Assembly (NCBI GenBank): GCA_002392545.1 | Contig: DGHF01000146.1 | Span: forward strand, 1-26,087 | Reading direction: 5' to 3' | Length of the DNA: 26,087 bases | Source of the DNA: Ruminococcus sp. UBA3855 | GTDB lineage: Bacteria > Bacillota > Clostridia > Oscillospirales > Ruminococcaceae | Shown here: piece by piece, positions 23,426-26,087 of the stretch | Layout of the letters: each line of letters starts with the position of its first letter | Numbering within the stretch: position 1 is the first letter of the stretch | The notes under the pieces: model-generated | Seen by the model: only the letters and a program-made list of their open reading frames with translations | The model's database searches: none | What the model was told of the DNA's origin: nothing | Made by a program: the position numbers and the translations under genes

Positions 23426-25438
23426 ATGAACAAGAAAAGAATTGCCGCTGGTGCGCTTGCGTTCGTGCTGGTCTTCGGAATTGGTGCGCCTGTTCTGGAA
23501 CAAACTGGAGTATTGACCAGTGATTTCAGTGTTTCCGCAGCAGATGCAGACGTAAAAGTTGGCTGGAAACCTACAAGATACTATCAGGATGCAGAAGGGA
23601 ATTATACTTTCCAGTACGTACAGGCTGGCTACATGCAGATTATTTCTTTGGACAATGACGAACTGACTGAATTTGAAGTTCCGTCCGAAATAACCGACGA
23701 AAAATCTGGTCTGACGTTTCCTGTAGAAGTTATTTACAAAGAAGCATTTCAGGGGAAAAAGAATCTGAAAAAAGTCACCATTCCGAGTACTGTCAACAGA
23801 ATCGGCGTGAATGCGTTCAGCAATTGCACTGCACTGGAAGAAGTTGTGGGCATGGAAGGTGTCACCACCATCAGTGATGATGCGTTTGTTTCCTGCGAAA
23901 GCCTGAAAACCATTACACTGCCTCAGGGACTGACCAACCTCGGAAATGAAGCCTTTTCTCATTGCAGTGCCTTGACAGAACTCACCATTCCGGGTTCAGT
24001 AACCTTGATGGGTAGTTATGTTGCAAGTGGTTGTCCGGAACTGAAAAGCATTACCTTTGAAGAGGGTATTACCAATATTCCGTCTTTCTTTGCATATCTG
24101 GACAGCAACCTTGAAAAAGTTTCGATTCCGTCAACCTGCAAATCCATTGGTATGGGTGCATTCTCTTATTCTGGACTGGTTGCAATTGAAATTCCAGACA
24201 ATGTCACAAGAGTAGACAACGAAGTATTCAACAACTGCAAAAGACTGACTTCCGTCAAGCTTTCTTCCGGTTGCGATATTGTCAATATGAATACATTTTC
24301 TGACTGTTCCGCTCTGGAAGAGGTTATCATTCCGGACAGCATCAAGATTATCAGCAATACTGCATTCAGTTTCTGTACAGCTCTGAAGGAAATTGCCCTT
24401 CCTCCGACATTAACCAGAATCGGTGACAATGCATTCTATGGCTGTTCCGCCCTGACTTCTGTCAATATTCCGTCAACAGTTACCAAGATTGGTGCATATG
24501 CATTCTGCAAATGTACAGACCTTGCTTCCGTGACACTTCCGGAGGGTCTTTCCGGAATCGGAAACTATGCATTTTATGATTGTGATGCTTTGGAAACCGT
24601 AGTTATTCCGGCTTCTTTGCAATCAATCGGCGGTTATGTATTCTGCGGATGTGACGGCTTGAAGAGTGCAACATTTGAAGGCGAGCTTGAAAATATTGGT
24701 ATCTGGACATTTGCCGGATGCACTTCCTTGACAGATGTGACACTTCCCAGCAACCTGACCAGTTTGACAAACCATGTTCTCTATAACTGCAAATCTCTGG
24801 AAACTCTGAATATTCCGGAAAGTGTTACCAAGATTGAGCAGTACGCACTTGCTGGCTGTTCTTCCCTGAATCCTCTGGTTATTCCGGATGGTGTGACGAA
24901 AGTTGGCGATTATGCAATCGGATACAGCGAGGGCGCAAACCCCGCCCCTGACACCAATATCGAAATCGTCAGCAATTCCACCGCTGTTCAGGACTTCATG
25001 AAGGAAAATAACCTCCTTCCCGATAATTCCGGCAACGGCGACGTAAACGGCGATGGTGAAACATCCCTCCTTGATGTCATTGCATTGCAGAAGTACATTG
25101 TCAAACAGGCTTCCTTTACACAGGAACAGGCCCTTGCTGCTGATGTGAACGGAGACGAAAAGGTGAACGTCATTGACCTTGCCATTGTAAAGCAGAAGGT
25201 ATTCGGTACATACATCAACAATCCTGATGAGCCGACTCCTGAGCCTACTGAAAATGACGATTTAGAGCCGACAACTGATATGCCCGAAACTGAACCAACT
25301 GAGGAAATCGTTGACCCCACAAGCAATGACAAAATCCCACCCAACGAAGATGAAACTGAACCGGCTGAGGAAGTCATTGACCCCACAGAACCAGCTCCCA
25401 CAGAGGAAATTATTGTTCCTACTGATGCAGAAGTATAA
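23426..25438 (+). CDS. Secreted LRR_5 (BspA-like) protein with dockerin and acidic tail
   Basis: A 670-residue extracellular protein. A signal peptide (~1-38) precedes a short N-terminal domain and about 17 leucine-rich repeats of 23 residues (~116-500) of the LRR_5/BspA type; one unit reads SVNIPSTVTKIGAYAFCKC. A type I dockerin follows (~536-596) with two calcium-binding loops, DVNGDGETSLLD and DVNGDEKVNVID, so it should bind a cohesin and join a cellulosome-like complex or the cell surface. After the dockerin come ~74 residues rich in Glu, Pro, Thr and Asp. No sortase motif or membrane anchor is seen. BspA-like repeats often bind proteins or host matrix, so it may be an adhesin or a structural scaffold part; no enzyme domain is present. 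The ATG at 23426 is used; AGAGGAAG lies upstream. It is a single-gene unit with its own promoter and terminator. Confidence 0.92.
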   Translation: MNKKRIAAGALAFVLVFGIGAPVLEQTGVLTSDFSVSAADADVKVGWKPTRYYQDAEGNYTFQYVQAGYMQIISLDNDELTEFEVPSEITDEKSGLTFPVEVIYKEAFQGKKNLKKVTIPSTVNRIGVNAFSNCTALEEVVGMEGVTTISDDAFVSCESLKTITLPQGLTNLGNEAFSHCSALTELTIPGSVTLMGSYVASGCPELKSITFEEGITNIPSFFAYLDSNLEKVSIPSTCKSIGMGAFSYSGLVAIEIPDNVTRVDNEVFNNCKRLTSVKLSSGCDIVNMNTFSDCSALEEVIIPDSIKIISNTAFSFCTALKEIALPPTLTRIGDNAFYGCSALTSVNIPSTVTKIGAYAFCKCTDLASVTLPEGLSGIGNYAFYDCDALETVVIPASLQSIGGYVFCGCDGLKSATFEGELENIGIWTFAGCTSLTDVTLPSNLTSLTNHVLYNCKSLETLNIPESVTKIEQYALAGCSSLNPLVIPDGVTKVGDYAIGYSEGANPAPDTNIEIVSNSTAVQDFMKENNLLPDNSGNGDVNGDGETSLLDVIALQKYIVKQASFTQEQALAADVNGDEKVNVIDLAIVKQKVFGTYINNPDEPTPEPTENDDLEPTTDMPETEPTEEIVDPTSNDKIPPNEDETEPAEEVIDPTEPAPTEEIIVPTDAEV

Positions 25439-25453
25439 TCAAGCATACAGGAT

Positions 25454-25485
25454 ACCGCCGTTATCATTCGGCGGTGTTCTTTCTT
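25454..25485 (+). terminator. Terminator of the LRR-dockerin gene
   Basis: ACCGCCG (25454-25460) pairs with CGGCGGT (25469-25475), 8-base loop, followed by GTTCTTTCTT. Confidence 0.85.
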
Positions 25486-25492
25486 AAAAAAG

Positions 25493-25516
25493 TTACAATT
25501 TGTTACGAAATTGTAA
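25493..25516. promoter_or_regulatory. Perfect 9-bp inverted repeat upstream of the last gene
   Basis: TTACAATTT (25493-25501) and AAATTGTAA (25508-25516) flank GTTACG. The dyad lies about 35 bases upstream of the -10 box of the following gene, a usual place for an operator. Confidence 0.45.
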
Positions 25517-25547
25517 TTCAATTTTCATTTCATTACAAATCAGAATG

Positions 25548-25556
25548 TGATATACT
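25548..25556 (+). promoter_or_regulatory. Extended -10 promoter of the last gene
   Basis: TGATATACT (25548-25556) is an extended -10 element. The expected -35 position (TTTCAT, 25528-25533) is poor, which suits an extended -10 or regulated promoter. Confidence 0.6.
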
Positions 25557-25623
25557 AAAAGTAGACAGTGCAGTTTCCTGCTGTCCGTCAATTTTGTGTA
25601 TGTACTTGGAAAGGATGATGACT

Positions 25624-26087
25624 GTGCAGAATCAGAAAGAACTGGATGCGCTTATCAATGCGATTATGGAAAAGTCCCCGAAACAGGAAGAAAGTTCAGA
25701 AGTCGCTGAAACTGAAAAAGCTCCGGTGACTGCTCCTGTCTCAGAAAAAACTGCTGACGCCCGTAAGCAGAAAATGGCAAAGATTAAAGCAGCTTTGGCA
25801 AATGTAAACAACCAGCAGACGGAAACTGCTGATAAGCCCGAAACCGCTCCCGCAAAACCTGTCAAAAATGAGCGTGAAATTCAGGCTGGCGCAGATACCA
25901 AAGAAATCCCTGTTTCCGAAATCACGTCAGCTGTAAAGACTGCTGAACCACGGAAGACCGAAAAGCCTACTAAAACTGTCGGCATTGTTGCGCCGGAAAA
26001 AGAAGAACCACAACCCACAACCCAAGATAAAGAAGAGGTGGGAGAAGTTTCCGCTCTTGAAGAAGAAAATTTTGTTGATGATGAGGA
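25624..26087 (+). CDS. Low-complexity Ala/Glu/Pro/Lys-rich protein, cut by the window edge
   Basis: An open frame runs to the end of the window without a stop (about 154 residues visible). It begins QNQKELDALINAIMEKSP, a likely short amphipathic helix, then becomes a disordered region of Ala, Glu, Pro, Lys and Thr with repeated ETxKAP-like pieces (AETEKAPV, TADKPETAPAKP), and turns acidic at the edge (EEENFVDDE). No signal peptide or membrane helix is seen. The likely start is GTG at 25624, with AAGGA about eight bases upstream; ATG at 25618 or 25615 in the same frame is possible. Identity depends on the missing C-terminal part; a folded domain probably lies beyond 26087. Confidence 0.65.
   Translation, partial: MQNQKELDALINAIMEKSPKQEESSEVAETEKAPVTAPVSEKTADARKQKMAKIKAALANVNNQQTETADKPETAPAKPVKNEREIQAGADTKEIPVSEITSAVKTAEPRKTEKPTKTVGIVAPEKEEPQPTTQDKEEVGEVSALEEENFVDDE

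Noticed and set aside
1..26087. CRISPR arrays, transposases, integrases, tRNA or rRNA genes
   Set aside because: No regularly spaced repeats, no transposase or recombinase motifs, and no tRNA-like or rRNA-like stretch were found in the intergenic regions.

Overview
The window looks like chromosomal DNA from a ruminococcal Clostridia (Oscillospiraceae, Ruminococcus-type Firmicute). Grounds: a secreted LRR protein carrying a type I dockerin (cellulosome-type module), the sporulation peptidase SpoIVB, a fused SecDF, a YlxM-Ffh-S16 operon, strong AGGAGG ribosome sites and TTGACA-17-TATAAT promoters. This placement is inferred from gene content only. I saw no rRNA, tRNA, CRISPR array or transposase.

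Layout. 1-807: an AT-rich left edge with an outward promoter, a small minus-strand membrane protein and a divergent XRE regulator. The two are separated by an unusual control region with face-to-face promoters and two nested inverted repeats. 1219-9412 (minus strand): SecDF; a two-gene operon of 2-hydroxyacyl-CoA dehydratase/activase-like iron-sulfur proteins, with a possible 40-residue ORF after it; and alanine racemase. 9606-15776 (plus strand): a SLOG/DUF1273 protein, an LCP-like membrane protein whose expected active-site residues are missing, a TatD nuclease, an OmpR-type response regulator with its histidine kinase, and two AT-rich genes of unknown function.

15930-20616 (plus strand): ylxM-ffh-rpsP-khpA-rimM-trmD, a conserved operon for protein targeting, ribosome assembly and tRNA modification. 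A membrane acyltransferase overlaps the end of trmD, where rplS is often found. 20617-23231: a structured gap, HPr (ptsH), convergent spoIVB and a divergent four-helix membrane protein. 23426-25438: a secreted protein with about 17 LRR_5 repeats, a dockerin and an acidic Pro/Thr/Glu tail. The window ends inside an Ala/Glu/Pro/Lys-rich low-complexity protein.

Most of the window is housekeeping sequence. The points most worth a second look are: the switch-like region at 610-807; the SLOG gene bracketed by two inward promoters sharing an identical 17-bp core in inverted orientation; the LCP-like protein without catalytic residues; the AT-rich cassette at 14034-15776; and the dockerin placed inside its protein, followed by an acidic tail. 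I do not see a complete, clearly new multi-gene system. All family names come from motif recognition by eye; no search was run.
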